Of a DNA stretch of 64,000 nt, positions 9,873 to 21,419 are shown one piece after another. Every line of letters begins with the position of its first letter. Position 1 is the first letter of the stretch. Under the pieces are notes generated by a model, which saw nothing but the letters and a program-made list of their open reading frames with translations, made no database searches and had not been told where the DNA came from. The DNA is from Monodelphis domestica (Eukaryota; Chordata; Mammalia; Didelphimorphia; Didelphidae). The stretch covers positions 61,400,900 through 61,464,899 of the forward strand of contig NC_077227.1 of assembly GCF_027887165.1 (NCBI RefSeq), written 5' to 3'. The translations under genes and the position numbers were made by a program.

Positions 9873-11024
9873 AGAAAATTACAAATTAAAGTTTTTGTGC
9901 AAGCAAAACCAATACAACCAAAATTAGAAGGGAAACAACCAATTGGGGGGAAATCTTTATAACAGAAACCTCTGACAAAGGTCTAATTAATCAAATTTAT
10001 GAGGAGCTAAATCAATTGTACAAAAAATCAAGCCATTCTCCAATTGATAAATGGACAAGGGATATGAATAGGCAATTTTCAGATAAAGAAGTCAAAACTA
10101 TTAATAAGCACATGAAAAAAGTGCTCTAAATCTCTTATAGTCAGAGAGATGAAAATCAAAACAACTCTGAGGTATCACCTCACACCTAGCAGATTGGCTA
10201 ACATGACAGCAAAGGAAAGCAATAAATGTTGGAGGGGATGTGGCAAAGTTGGGACATTAATGCATTGCTGGTGGAGTTGTGAATTGATCCAACCATTCTG
10301 GAAGACAATTTAGAACTATGCCCAAAGGGCATTAAAAGTCCACCTGCCCTTCAAGGTAGGCATACCACTGCTGGGTTTATGCCCCAAAGAGGAAATAAGG
10401 AAAAAGCCTTGTATAAAAATATTTATGGCAGCACTCTTTGTGGTGGCAAAAAAACTGGAAAATGAGGGGATACCCTTCGATTGGGGAATGGCTAAACAAA
10501 TTGGGGTATCTATTGGTGCTGGATTACTATTGTGCTAAAAGGAATAATGAACTGGAGGAATCCCATGTGAATTGGAACAATCTCCAGGAATTGATGCAGA
10601 GTGAAAGGAACAGAACCAGGAGAACCTTCTACACTGCGGTACAATCAAATGTAATGGACTTCTCTACTAGCAGCAATGCAATGACCCAGGATAATTCTGA
10701 GAGACTTATGAGAAAGAATGCTATCCACATCCAGAGGAAGAACTGTGGGAGCAGAAACACAGAAGAAAAACAACTTCTTGGTCACATGGTTCAATGTGGA
10801 TATGATTGTAGATGTAGACTAAACAATCACCCTAATACAAATATCAATAATATGGAAATAGGTCTTGATCAGTGACACATGAAAAACCCAGTGCAGTTGC
10901 TCATTGGCTGTGGGAGGGGGGTGGGATAAGGGGAGGGAAAGAACATGATTCATGTAATTGTGAAGAAATATTCTTAATTAATTAATTAATTAAACTTTTT
11001 TGAAAAGAAAAGAAAATTACAAAT
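9873..11024 (+). mobile_element. 5'-truncated L1
   Basis: Body 9887-11010, about 1.1 kb, holding the ORF2 C-terminal region, 3' UTR and an attaatta-rich tail. Flanked by the 14-bp duplication agaaaattacaaat at 9873-9886 and 11011-11024. The insertion lies inside an older hAT element. Confidence 0.94.
9887..10875 (+). pseudogene. L1 ORF2 C-terminal remnant
   Basis: Starts with the coding block for the KSF-C-NK region and continues through the cysteine-histidine motif area near 10210-10270. A surviving frame at 10438-10875 carries WKMRGYPSIGEWLNKLGYLL and LQELMQSERNRTRR. The upstream part is broken by frameshifts, for example after catgaaaaaagtgctc near 10115. The 10438-10875 frame reads past the usual ORF2 end into the 3' UTR, so its tail is not real protein. 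Confidence 0.85.
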
Positions 11025-11100
11025 AAGCATTATCTCTGTTGAGTTATATTTTTGTTTTCTTACATTCCCCAATTGCATTTTAGTCTGGTCCTAGCCACAT

Positions 11101-11400
11101 GGATTGGAGTGACCATGGAAGACTTTCCAAGGGAGGCAGGTCTTGAGCAGGGCCTTGAAAGATGATGAGATTTGGATTGGTAGAAAGGAGAAGAGAGGAA
11201 ACTCCAACAGTAGAACATAATGGCACATGTTGAAAGTAGTGAAAAGATTGACTTGATTGTATTGGTGAGATTGTGAAAGGAATGTCATTGGGGCCATATT
11301 GGAGATTATAAGAAATACCCAGATAAAGAGATTAGACTTTATTCTGTAGGTAATTTGGAACCCCCCAAAAAAGGGCATATAGATAGAAGCCAAGCACTCA
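11101..11400 (+). repeat. Ancient medium-reiterated repeat, class unclear
   Basis: Contains ggccttgaaagatgatgaga and gagattagactttattctgt, phrases that recur in diverged form near 42.83-43.03 and 47.82-47.90 kb. I recognise the pattern as a widespread old mammalian repeat but cannot name its class. Confidence 0.45.
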
Positions 11401-12885
11401 CTCACTCCTTGAAATGGGACAAATCCCTTACCACTATCAGCCACTCATTTTATTTTCTCCTGCCCCAGAGTCCTAACCTAGGCCAGTACCTCTCCTATGT
11501 GGCCTGACATTAAATTCATAGGGAATTACATGACCAGTTGTATTCCCAATAGAAAGGTCCATTTGCTATGAGGGTGCCAGACACAGAACAACCAGCCAGG
11601 ACCTCCCCTTGTCCCGTCCCAAACTCAAGAACAGATAGACCTTCAGGACTGAAAGCATCTCAGAAGGAGTGTCCTCAGAAACACAGCCTGTGCTGACTCT
11701 GGCCTCATCAGGTCATCAGTGTAGTATCACTGGCATGATTTGCAGTTCCCAAACAAGACACGAGGGGTGTTTGACAGGCAGTTATTGGAGCCATGGGAGC
11801 TGAGAGAGAGCAGTACCCTAGTTCAAGTATCTGTTGAATTTACTTGGATTGATAAGCCATGAACCCATAGATGTGGGACAAGGCAGGCACAGCAGCTATA
11901 ACTACTGTATAATGAATTTTTCATCAACTTATCTTTTCCCTTCCACAGATAAAGACCATAAAAGAATCAGTAATAGGTGAGCCCTGTTGCTGGTTATCTA
12001 TTCTGGTGGATAATTCCTCTTTCATCAGACAAGATTAACATTGAATAAAATGTTGTTGGCTGTTTGCCACTGAGGGAACTCTCAGTGGACCATATGAACC
12101 ATAGAACTCTTCACACATAATGTTGTCCCATGATCCCCTATGAGTTTGTATGTACCTATCCATTCAGACAGATATACAGACATGGCAATAGCTTTGCATA
12201 TTCCCAGAACACTGAAGGTCTCTAGAAAAGAAACTATCTACGCCCATTCATGATCAATAGTGAGAACTCAAGGAACCTGGCAAGCCTGTCAAAAATGATC
12301 AAATTGTGAGAATCTGACACCAGTGATGATATCTGACTTCAGACTAGGCCCTATTGACTCTTACCCAAGATGGGAGCTCTGAAGCAACCTCTATCTATGA
12401 TCAGGATGTATAACAACCAGAAAAGAAGAAAAACCTATACACATCCACTTCCCCTTCATTCCCCACCTTCTACTTCTCCTTCCCATCCTCCTGATGACAA
12501 AACTCCTGGTGCTTAGAAAAAGATGGACTGTTGCTCTGGTTTCTATCTCCCCAAATCTCCTTTCATTTTCCCATGGACACCTTTGAATAGACTGATCAAG
12601 AGAGGGATGGACTCCAGTCTGACCCAAGTGTGTTATCCCCTAACACAGGAAGAAGGCAATGCCCAGAGCCCAGAAAACACAGCTGGTTGCTTAAAGGTGA
12701 AATAAATCTAGCAGAAATGTAAAGGTTAATTTCTCTAGCCCACAATGAGAAGGTCTTACAGATGGCGATTTTCTTTGTGTTTTTCTCTAGTTTAATAAAA
12801 AAGTATTCATAAGTCATATCATTGAACTGTCCTTGGAATGGGTGAGGTGGCTCCTTCATTCGTCCATCATTTACCTGTAAATGAA
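11401..12885. other. Unique sequence, 1.5 kb
   Basis: No repeat or gene recognised. One splice-like context (ttttcccttccacag ending at 11948, 28 nt, then gtgagc at 11977) is the only notable signal. The open frames at 12391-12859 look like chance. Confidence 0.45.
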
Positions 12886-12889
12886 ATTT

Positions 12890-13075
12890 ACAAATTTACA
12901 GATGAAATGAAATGATGTCCAGATTCTGTTTCTTACATTAAGCCTGATGTCCAGAGAAGTTAAGTGATTTGCCCAAGGTCCCACAGCAACTTAAGGTAAT
13001 CAACAATAAAATCAGAATTTTAGTCCAGATCTTCTGATTCCAAACCCAGGGTGTACCATATTAGACTGACTATAA
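12890..13075. repeat. MIR-like fragment
   Basis: gagaagttaagtgatttgcc, aaggtcccacagcaac and cagatcttctgattccaaac give the order of an old MIR or MIR3. Confidence 0.6.
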
Positions 13076-13317
13076 TACAACACCAAATATAGTGTGATCC
13101 CAAGTACTTTGAAGGGTAACTCTGAAAGAGGAAAAACCCATTTTCTTTTCTCCTTTTAAATTACAGCTTTCTCTTACCTCGTGAATAATGCAGGCATTTA
13201 TAATTCAAAGTTTTTTCAAGGTCCTGAAAACAAATTAAAGAAGTTTTAATGTGAACACGTTTATTAAATATGAATTACTTTTATAGATACTTGTGAGAAA
13301 TTACCTTCCAATATTTA

Positions 13318-14085
13318 ATCATGTTCTCCTTCTTCTTCTATATCCTCATCTCCTGAAGTGGAACCATTAGTAGAGGCATCACCTTCACCCTCTTCTTCCC
13401 ACAAATCACCATCTTCACTACCATCCATATGGTTTGATATACAAGCACAATGGTGAAGATTTTGTCCCAAGTGGTTGTGATCCAGTTCCCTAATACAGTG
13501 ACCAACAGTTTCTTATTTTTTCCATTGGAGTAAATTCATGTTTTCCAGCTGACATCCATGGTTATATTCTTTCTTAAAATGATCTTTGAATGGCTGATTA
13601 ATTACTACATCTAGCACTTGTAATTGTGACATCATTCCTCCCAGAATAACAACTAGGTCCATGCACATTTCAGCAATTCTTTTCTTCACATTTTCAGTCA
13701 GGTGACCCTTGAAGACGTCAAGTAGGAGCATCCCTCTCGGACACAGTAATGCACTGGGACATCTAACCTAGATTACATTCAACCAATCTAACACAAGTTC
13801 TTCATCCATCCATCCATCCCTTTTCCTGCACACAAAAGATCACTCCTGATGGTAACTTTTCCTTCAATAATGTTTCATGCCTTAAAATTACATAAGGAGT
13901 CAGTTTTCTCCATCAGCTATGACAACAAGCATCACAGTCATTCCAGTTTTCTCATTTCCAGTAGTTTTCATCAAGCACCTTTAGTATTAATGATGACATT
14001 TAACAGAATATCAAAACAATGGGGCTTTGGTCGACATTTCCCATCTGCCCCAGGAGATAGCTATGCTTTTGGCATATGCTGAGGC
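13318..14085 (-). pseudogene. Decayed pogo/Tigger-type DDE transposase
   Basis: Remains of a DDE transposase, the enzyme that cuts and pastes pogo-like DNA transposons; host proteins such as POGK derive from this group. In order on the minus strand: QMGNVDQSP around 14022-14048 (first catalytic D); a block at 13840-13975 containing NEKTGMTVMLVVIADGE; LLLDVFKGHL at 13700-13731 (second D); VVILGGMMSQLQVLDVVINQPFKDH around 13580-13660 (third D context); then an acidic tail of E, D and S codons at 13322-13430. The three D residues remain but stops and frameshifts break it into several frames. No terminal repeats were found. It could be a transposon fossil or a pseudogene of a POGK-like host gene; I favour the former. 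Confidence 0.78.
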
Positions 14086-14160
14086 ACACAATGCACAACT
14101 TATGGTTTCAAGGCTGGAAGTGCTTGAATATGGTGAGAATGTGACTTTCAAAGGTACACA

Positions 14161-14177
14161 TTGGGGGGGGGGGGGAA
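14161..14177 (+). repeat. G homopolymer
   Basis: Thirteen G residues in a row (14163-14175), upstream of the transposase fossil on its coding strand. Confidence 0.9.
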
Positions 14178-14457
14178 TCATACTATATTTGGGCGAATAT
14201 GGTTCTACTTCAACATGCTTCTTTCCCTGACAAGATCCTCTTTATTTCTCCTATTATGCTAATCATAATGTCAAGACTCTCAAGCCAATCTTAAGTTCAC
14301 CAATACTTCCTTCCTAGAAACAATGAAGATGCACAGGTCCACCATGACAGGACCATAAACAAAGCATCGAATTGTTCTGTAGTCCATCTTGCTCCCACTT
14401 AAAATCCTTTCTCTCGTTGGCTCTCCAATGACAACTAACAGAAAGCATCAATCCATT

Positions 14458-14708
14458 TAAAAATATATGGTGAGGGGGATATGATTGGGGATGTAGACTC
14501 TAAATGATCACCCTAATGCAAATATTAATAATATGGAAATAGGTCTTGATCAATGGCACATGTAAAACCCAGTGGAATTGTGTATCGGCTATGAAAGGGG
14601 ATGGGGGGAGAGGAGGGAAAGATCATGAATCATGTAACTGTGGGAAAATATTCTAAATTAATTAATTAAATAAAATTTTCAAATCATTAAATAAATAAAA
14701 ATATATGG
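14458..14708 (+). mobile_element. L1 3'-end insertion
   Basis: Body 14471-14696: gatatgattggggatgtaga, aatggcacatgtaaaaccca, G-rich run, attaattaattaaataaaat tail. Duplication aaaaatatatgg at 14459-14470 and 14697-14708. Confidence 0.93.
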
Positions 14709-14869
14709 CATTGGTACTCTGGTATTGAGCCTCTAGCAATCACTGAATCACACTCTCCTACTCTTGGTCTCTGCAGCTAACAGCAGTCAGAGAAGCAGGA
14801 AACAAAAGAGCTGAAAAGATCTAGTCTATCTCATTTGTTTTATAATTAAAGAAGCTGGGGCCAAGGGAA

Positions 14870-15270
14870 ATTAAGTTCAAAACAATATTTATAAGCACTT
14901 ACTGTTTACAGATCATGTGTGCTATATGCTGAGGGAAATAAAAGTTATATAGAGCAACATCCCCTCCCTTGTGCAGTTCACAGTCTGGTACCTACATCTT
15001 GGATTCCACGATGACTGAGATGGTACGGTACTTGAATCCAGTTGCCTCCAGTGCAAAAGTAAGGTAATATGACAACTACATATTCACAGAAGCAAAGAAT
15101 ATTAGATCTAGAAGGGGCAATACATATGACCTAGTCCAAGGAAAAGAAACTGAGGCTCAGAAGACATCCTTTGTCCAAGATCACACAGAGATCACACACA
15201 ATAATTAGCAGAAGGTCAATGAGATAACTCATTGTCCTGAATCCCTCCATCACCTAAACTGCCTCTCAAT
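14870..15270. repeat. Ancient repeats
   Basis: 14878-14995 resembles the short ancient repeat with aagcacttactgtttaca. 15090-15270 is MIR3-like (gacctagtccaaggaaaag, ctgaggctcagaagacatc). Between them 14995-15060 is half of a repeated pair with 16600-16665. Confidence 0.5.
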
Positions 15271-15417
15271 ATTTTATCATGAATTATATAGAAATAAGTG
15301 GAAATGTCTCGGGTATTTTTAATTAAGCTGAGGGGTTGGCCTGATAAGGGTCTCAAGGGACAAGGATTAGCCATATGACAAGAGAAGGGCTTGATGATGA
15401 TGGACAGAATCTGTGTT

Positions 15418-15625
15418 AAGACCTAAATGAAAGAGGTAGGTATGTGGATGGAGATAGGAGGTCCTAGGTTCAAATCTGGCCTCATATACTTCCTAGTTTT
15501 ATGACCCTGAGCAAGGCACTTCACCTCAGATTCATAGCTCTTGCTGCTCTTTTGCCTTGGAACCATTACATAGTACTGATTCTAAGACAGAAGTTATGGG
15601 TTTAAAAAACAAAGAAGACCTAAAT
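15418..15625 (+). mobile_element. SINE-A copy, 5'-truncated
   Basis: Body 15429-15614 with ggtcctaggttcaaatctgg and gattctaagacagaagttat. Target duplication aagacctaaat at 15418-15428 and 15615-15625. Confidence 0.92.
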
Positions 15626-17300
15626 ATAATATGGTTCAGTTAAGGTATTTTTCTATGAATTCTTCCTGGCAGGGTAAGTAAGAGGAGATATATAACTACT
15701 AGACTATGTAGATATTCAAAGTTTATCTGTCATCTCCACTGATGTGCATCTCAACCCTTCTTGCCCTTCTGTGTGATTTTTGTCCTTATCATTTGGATTT
15801 TACATGGATGCATAAGACAACTACAAACCATATCAGAAAGATATTCTGGAAGCACAAAGAGCATGTTACTATATTTATTTTCCAATTGAAATAAAGTTGT
15901 TAACATTTTGTATACAATCAGAAGTTGTATGCACCCAGCGCCTGTTAATGACACCCCCTATTGATCAGCCCCATGTCATGATAGTCAAAGAATAATTAAT
16001 CTATTTCAAACCACAGCTCATGATCTCACATTTCTACTAAATCACTCCAACTAAGCCAGAATAAAATGTGACATGGTAAATTTACTTAAGAATATAAGAC
16101 AAATAGCTAGGAAAAAATCTCCCCTTACACCCAGGGAAATGTTCTCCCACTGATTCCCATGCTACTGGTGATAATGAATATAAGCTTCACAATTCATACT
16201 CCCAGATTTGTATCCCAGCTGGAATATTTTTCTCTATCCAAAGTTGATACTTTCCACTTCCCCACTGAGGTACTGATGTCATCTGATGAGTTTCCACTCA
16301 GTTCTTTTGCTTCTCCAAAACTTTCCAATATTAGGTGGCTTCCTCCACAGATGAACATGTACAAGTCATTGGTAAAAGTACTGGGTTTGAGGAGAAAATT
16401 TTAGTGGCTGATATGGATACCTGCCTCTCCTATTCATCTCTCCACCCCCATCTAGCAGAAAATACTCTCCAAATGGATGGTTATGTGGTAAGAGTTAAGT
16501 CTGTGTTGTCCAAGACAGAAGTTACAAGTTTAAATGGGTTTTACTGAATGATAGACCCCAGCCAGTCACTCAGACTAGCCCCTCCATTATTGCTAGTCAT
16601 CTTGGGTTCTGTGATGATTAATATAGGACACTTGAATACAAGTGCCTCCAGTGCTCCTCCAAAGCCTGTGAAGAATCAGCATGTTTTGTCAGCTCCCATG
16701 TCTGTGGAACACAATCAGAAGTGAATGATCCTCTATAGTAATGATTGTCACCAGTAGGGCATCTTTGGCACTGTGGTTGGAGTCCAAGTTCTGGTTGAAT
16801 CAATCAGTTAATTCATTAAAAGCATTTGTTAGGTATTTATGATCTGTCAAACACCATACTAAGCATATTGGAAGATACAAATACAAAACCAGAGTCTTTG
16901 CCCTAAAAGTTTACATTCTAACAGGAAAACTTAACACAAACAGGGGAGTGGAGGCCAGAGAATGGGAGAGTTATAGGGATACTGAGCAGAGCTATAGACA
17001 TACTTGTCACAGCCTTTCTAGCAGCAATGTCAATACTGATCTGGAAAGAACTGGAAAACATTAGGAAGTGGTGGATGGATAATTAACGTATAAGTAGACA
17101 TTCAGAGGGTATATATACGGCAGCAATACAGTGGGTAAGAAGATGGATTAAATGTGTCTGAAGCCTATTCAGAATAGTTGACCAGGTGAAACTCATTAAT
17201 CAGGATGGTAAGAGTCCTAAGGTGGAGCATTACAGAACTGAAAGGATTAAGACTGATGTCTCTGGTCTAGGCAGCAAATTAACTGATGTGAAGATCACCT
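15626..17300. other. Mostly unique sequence
   Basis: 16805-16935 is an ancient repeat (gaagatacaaatacaaaacc, agtttacattctaac). 16600-16665 pairs with 14995-15060. Nothing else recognised; open frames at 15751, 16159 and 16335 are short and unlike known proteins. Confidence 0.4.
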
Positions 17301-17819
17301 GGAAGCAAAATAACATGTAAATCCTTAGTTATATAAAGAAAAAGCCCTGCTAACTAGCCTAACTTACCAGCAAACCCTCAGATTTTGATGTGACCCTGAA
17401 GGCTTGGGAAGCACTGATTGGCCAAGATATAAGTGGCTGAGCTCATGTATAGTCTTTCTAAACTCATGACCAGCTTTCTGAGCATCTCAGCCTTAGACAC
17501 TCAGGTGGCTGTTATCTGGTTGATGAAAGGGGATGGGGACTGTATTAGATTGTTTCTCATAATTACCCTATGAAGGCCATACATTCAGGAACCTTGGGAA
17601 GTGGCTATTATCTCAGTGTGGGCACCCTGCCCAGTATAGATACTATTAATTATCCTGGGGATGACCTTGGAGGAAGCTACCATTATCTTAGAGTGGGTTT
17701 CTTGCAAAAGTTACAAAGAGAGAAAATGGTTGAACTTTTAATAGGCCAACTTAGAGAGGTTATAAGAGGTTGTGATCTACTTCAAAGAAAACTGTTAATT
17801 CTTAACATGCGAGCAGAAA
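17301..17819. other. Unassigned sequence beside possible LTR
   Basis: Two diverged copies of a phrase (gtggctattatctcagtgtg near 17600, ctaccattatcttagagtgg near 17676) sit about 80 bp apart. An open frame covers 17570-17923 with no match I know. It may belong to a retroviral element with the LTR-like segment that follows. Confidence 0.25.
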
Positions 17820-18262
17820 CATGTTACAATACACTATATTTAATACAAAGTTTGCTTCTACTTGGAGGGGAACTTCTCAAAATGGGAACTGCATTGGTGG
17901 TTTCATACATAAGGACCAGATAAATGGGCACAAATGCACAAAGAAATTTAATCACTTAGCCTTACTTCTAAAGACAAAAATCCATACATGGATAGTATGT
18001 CAAGTTGTGTAGGGATTATAGCAGCCTGGTAACTTATTGCTGCTGCCCCTACCCTGCAAAAAAGCTATTTGGAACAATGAACTAAGCCACAGCCTCAGGG
18101 TTATTTCTGCTCTTTGGTGAATCAGACCCATACATACCTAGCAAAATAAAAGCCTTCAAATGGAGTCTATCTTTTTATCTGACTCTGTGCCCCTAGAAGG
18201 AGAAACTTGATATTGATATCAGGACCACTTGATATTTGGGTTAGGGGTGAATGTATACTTTC
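17820..18262 (+). mobile_element. Possible retroviral LTR
   Basis: The segment agcaaaataaaagccttc (18140-18157) followed by a T-rich gactctgtg stretch looks like an LTR R/U5 region with its poly-A signal. Boundaries are not defined and no PBS is seen after it. Confidence 0.3.
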
Positions 18263-18429
18263 TTATTCCTGTCATAACCTTGGAAATTAGCACCAAAACT
18301 GCACAAACAATCTTTTAGTTTCACCTGCTAGTTTAGTTTGGTTTCAACAATGGATGGTAGAGGTGACTGTGAACTTGCATACCTACATCTGTACTCAAAT
18401 CACTACGTCCCTTATTTAATTTAATTCAA

Positions 18430-18890
18430 TAAACATTCAATAAGCATATATGGCCTGTGTGATCTTGATTAAGTCCCTTAACATGCATGGACCTCAGTTT
18501 CCTCATCAGAAAATTAAGAAGATTGGACCAGAGACTGAACTCCAAGTTCCCTGCCAGCTCTAGATTCATAAACCTTGTAGCCCATGAGAGAGGCATACTG
18601 CCAGACACTGAGGATACAAAGACACATTCATACAGATCCTGTCCTAAAAAAGCTGATATTTTCAGAGGAGAATGCAACAAGTAAATACATATAAAATACA
18701 AAGTAATTTCAAGTGGGGAGGGCAATAACAACTTTGATATTTAAAAATCAAGTTCAGCACTCTGGATACTTCTTGTCCTCCTGGCTTGCTGCAGTCCAAA
18801 ATGTTCATCCCCTAGAGGCCAGCCTTTGGGGCATGATCCTTTCCCAACTTAAGCTGGTTGTCAAATGAAATACACACTCTCTGTGATCAC
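18430..18890. repeat. Composite repeat unit, copy 1
   Basis: A MIR-like part (tgcatggacctcagtttcct), an ancient repeat (gaggatacaaagacacatt), the block acaaagtaatttcaagtggg, and catcccctagaggccagcct. The same blocks in the same order occur at 36715-37130. Family not recognised. Confidence 0.55.
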
Positions 18891-19079
18891 AGGTCATGAC
18901 ACTTTGTACTCACAGGCTTTCTGTAGAACCAGCATGGCCCAGTGTGGAAAAGCACTGCCCATTGCCACTTTCTGGGCATATACTCAGAGGCTCCAAAGGA
19001 GCTGACTTTTCCAGAGCCCAGTACCATTACCTTCTCAGTCTTTGGTGTATATGGCTAATCCGTGTGTCTGAATGTTTAT

Positions 19080-19487
19080 ATAATGGGGGAAGTGGCAGAA
19101 AGGAGAGGAAAGAAAGACTGGGGGTGGGGGGAGAGGAGAAAGGGAAGGGGAAGAGAAAGAAAGAGAGAGGAGGGAGGAAGGTAAAGAGGGGGAGAGATAA
19201 AGGGAGGGAAGGAGAGAAAGAAGGAAGGGGGAGGTAAAAGGGATATAGAGAGAAGGAAATAGAGTGGAAAAGAGGATAGAAAAAGAAAGGGGGAGGGAAA
19301 AGGGGAAGACAAAGAGAGGGAGGGAGGGAGAGAGAGAAAGAAAGAAGGAAGGAAGGAAAGGGGAGGAGAGAGAAGGAAGGAGGGAGAGAAGGAAAGGGGA
19401 AAAGAAAGAAGTAGAGAGAGGAAAAGAGGAAGAGAGAGGGAAGAGGGGGGAGGGAGGAAGAGAGGGAGAAGGAGTGGGAGGGGCCCA
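19080..19487 (+). repeat. Purine-rich (GA) tract, 0.4 kb
   Basis: Almost every base is A or G over about 400 bp, in irregular gggaaagg, gaaaga and ggga units rather than a clean array. It gives long serine/proline or arginine/lysine open frames on both strands, which are artefacts of composition. Confidence 0.95.
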
Positions 19488-19489
19488 CA

Positions 19490-20340
19490 AGATGTTATAA
19501 CATCTACCTCAAACCAAATGGGCAAGAAATCCAAGTTTTCAATGAGTATTGATCAAACATTGGAACTAATCATTGGCATTCACTTTGGGTCCTGCTAAAT
19601 TTAAACATGCAAAGATGATTTTTTAAATTTCCATTGGCAATAAGGAAAATGCCATCAGCTTTCAGATGCAGGTGTTCTTGTTTCTCTGGGCTTCATTTGA
19701 AGAGGAAAGCTTGTTTGCCTGAAAGGAAAGTGCATACTAAGCAATATCCATTTTTGCCTAAATTGATTTGTTTTATGATGGAAAAAAAAACTACCATAAA
19801 GATGTATAAATGTGACCATTCTATTGGAAAAGCACTCCCTGATATGTGTGCCTGATAAAATGCAGGTGCCTTTACTAAAGATGTTTTAAATGATTATTTA
19901 TATTTTCCACAAAGCATTTTATTCTGAATGTTTGTCAGCTCTTGACACTAATATTATTTAAACCCAAAAGTTTAATGTAAGACTTCCTTTTAGCAAGAGT
20001 GTCTCATTTAATAAAATCCACAGTATCTGTTTCCCCCAAGGTAATCACTTTGATGATCACACATTCCCTGTTCCTTTATTTGATCGGGGAATAAACTTAT
20101 TGCAAATCCAAGCTTTGCTGTCGGGTGGAGGGTTTCCTATTTTGGTTTTGGGGGAGTTTTGTGCCTGGTTGAGGGGTTTGGAGACCCAGATAAATAAACA
20201 TAAAGCTGTCACTGTAGAGCAGCTAGTAGAGTTCTCTACTTGGCTCTCTACCTCCTAACCAGAAAAGAGAGTCCCACTCTAGCATCCCCCAGCAAACTAG
20301 AATCCTGATAATAATTTAAATTTCTTGAGTTTTAAAAAAC
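19490..20340. other. Unique AT-rich sequence
   Basis: No repeats recognised between 19560 and 20330. The absence of old repeats and the moderate GC variation would fit conserved non-coding DNA, but that is not shown here. A 73-codon frame at 19634-19855 has no known match. Confidence 0.35.
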
Positions 20341-20344
20341 ACTC

Positions 20345-20625
20345 TTCTCCCATTGATTTTATGAAGGAGGCAACCTACATATCATTATTATTATTCAAAT
20401 TTTGCATGTGGGGAAATTGAGGCACAAGAAAGTCAAAATGACTTGGAATCACAGATTTAGAGCCAGAAAACTATCTAAGTCCAATCCATCTTATTTTTCT
20501 CAAGAAAGATCTGAAGTCCAAAAAAGTTAAGGTCATATAGTGACTGTGGGTTTGAGCCACACTTCAAATTCAGACTTCCTGACTAAAAAATCAGTGACTC
20601 CTTCCACTATGTCATGCTGATTTTT
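20345..20625. repeat. MIR/MIR3-like fragments
   Basis: 20390-20440 (gtggggaaattgaggcacaa) and 20448-20622 (agagccagaaaactatctaa, agacttcctgactaaaaaat) have the order of old CORE-SINE and MIR3 units. Confidence 0.55.
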
Positions 20626-20934
20626 TTTTGATATCCCATTTTACCACCCACAATCCTTGCCACTCACTTTGTACCTACAAGGTACATTTACTTAGAGAAC
20701 CAGGATTTTGTCTTCTGGAAAAGGAAAAGTATGAACTGAATGGTAGTAAAATTAGATAGATTTGTAACTTACTGACTGACCAGACCCCAATTATGTGAAT
20801 TAATACACTGATGTCATCATGTAGGGATAACTTGTGGCCTTTTGCATGGTTTTGTCTTTGGTGGTTCTAACCTGTACAACATTTTCATTAAAAACTTAAA
20901 TGAAGTCCTACACATCCCTCTCCTTATATCTGTA

Positions 20935-20939
20935 GATAG

Positions 20940-21005
<66 letters not shown>

Positions 21006-21368
21006 GTAGGTAGGTAGGTAGGTAGGTAGGTAGGTAGGTAATTAGATGCAAAGAAAGAAAATAAGATGGATCTATAGATAAAAAAGATATAAGATAATAT
21101 GTCTATGTAGGTAGGTAGACAGATAGATAAATAGACAGGTACACAGAGACAGATAGACATAAAGATAATAAGATATATAATAACTATATAGGCAGACAGA
21201 TAGGTAGATAAATAGGTAAACAAATAGAGACAGATACACGATAGAAAAACAGGTAGACAGAGACAGACATAGAGAAAGACTGACAGATAGAAGGATGAAT
21301 GAATGGAGAGAGGAGAGAGATACAGGTAGACAAATAGAAACAGATAGATTATAGACAGACAGACAGAC

Positions 21369-21405
<37 letters not shown>

Positions 21406-21412
21406 CATGTAG
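20935..21412 (+). repeat. GATA / GGTA / GACA microsatellite cluster
   Basis: (GATA)n from about 20935 to 21004, switching to nine (GGTA) units to 21040, then degenerate GATA/CAGA-type sequence, then (GACA)(GATA)n at 21352-21406. Serine/tyrosine/leucine-rich minus frames here are spurious. Confidence 0.95.
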
Positions 21413-21419
21413 ATAGGGA

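Larger units (their letters stand above)
9822..11100. mobile_element. hAT fragment split by L1
   Basis: Left part 9822-9886 starts cagctttgccaaactcatag (TIR-like) and contains tattgacttagaaaattaca. Right part 11011-11100 continues with gcattatctctgttgag and ccccaattgcattttagtct. The same parts occur reversed in the hAT copy at 23248-24220. The far end is not found. Confidence 0.6.

Noticed and set aside
10438-10875. 145-codon frame as a separate gene
   Set aside because: It is the L1 ORF2 end read through into the L1 3' UTR.
17570-17923. 117-codon plus frame as a possible retroviral gene
   Set aside because: No recognisable domain; the neighbouring LTR is itself uncertain, so no gene call is made.
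19027-19534. Several 150-codon frames rich in S, P, L or R, E, K
   Set aside because: Compositional artefacts of the purine tract; open in three frames at once.
20935-21412. Regular spaced repeats that could suggest a CRISPR array
   Set aside because: Tetranucleotide microsatellite in a vertebrate genome; no unique spacers.
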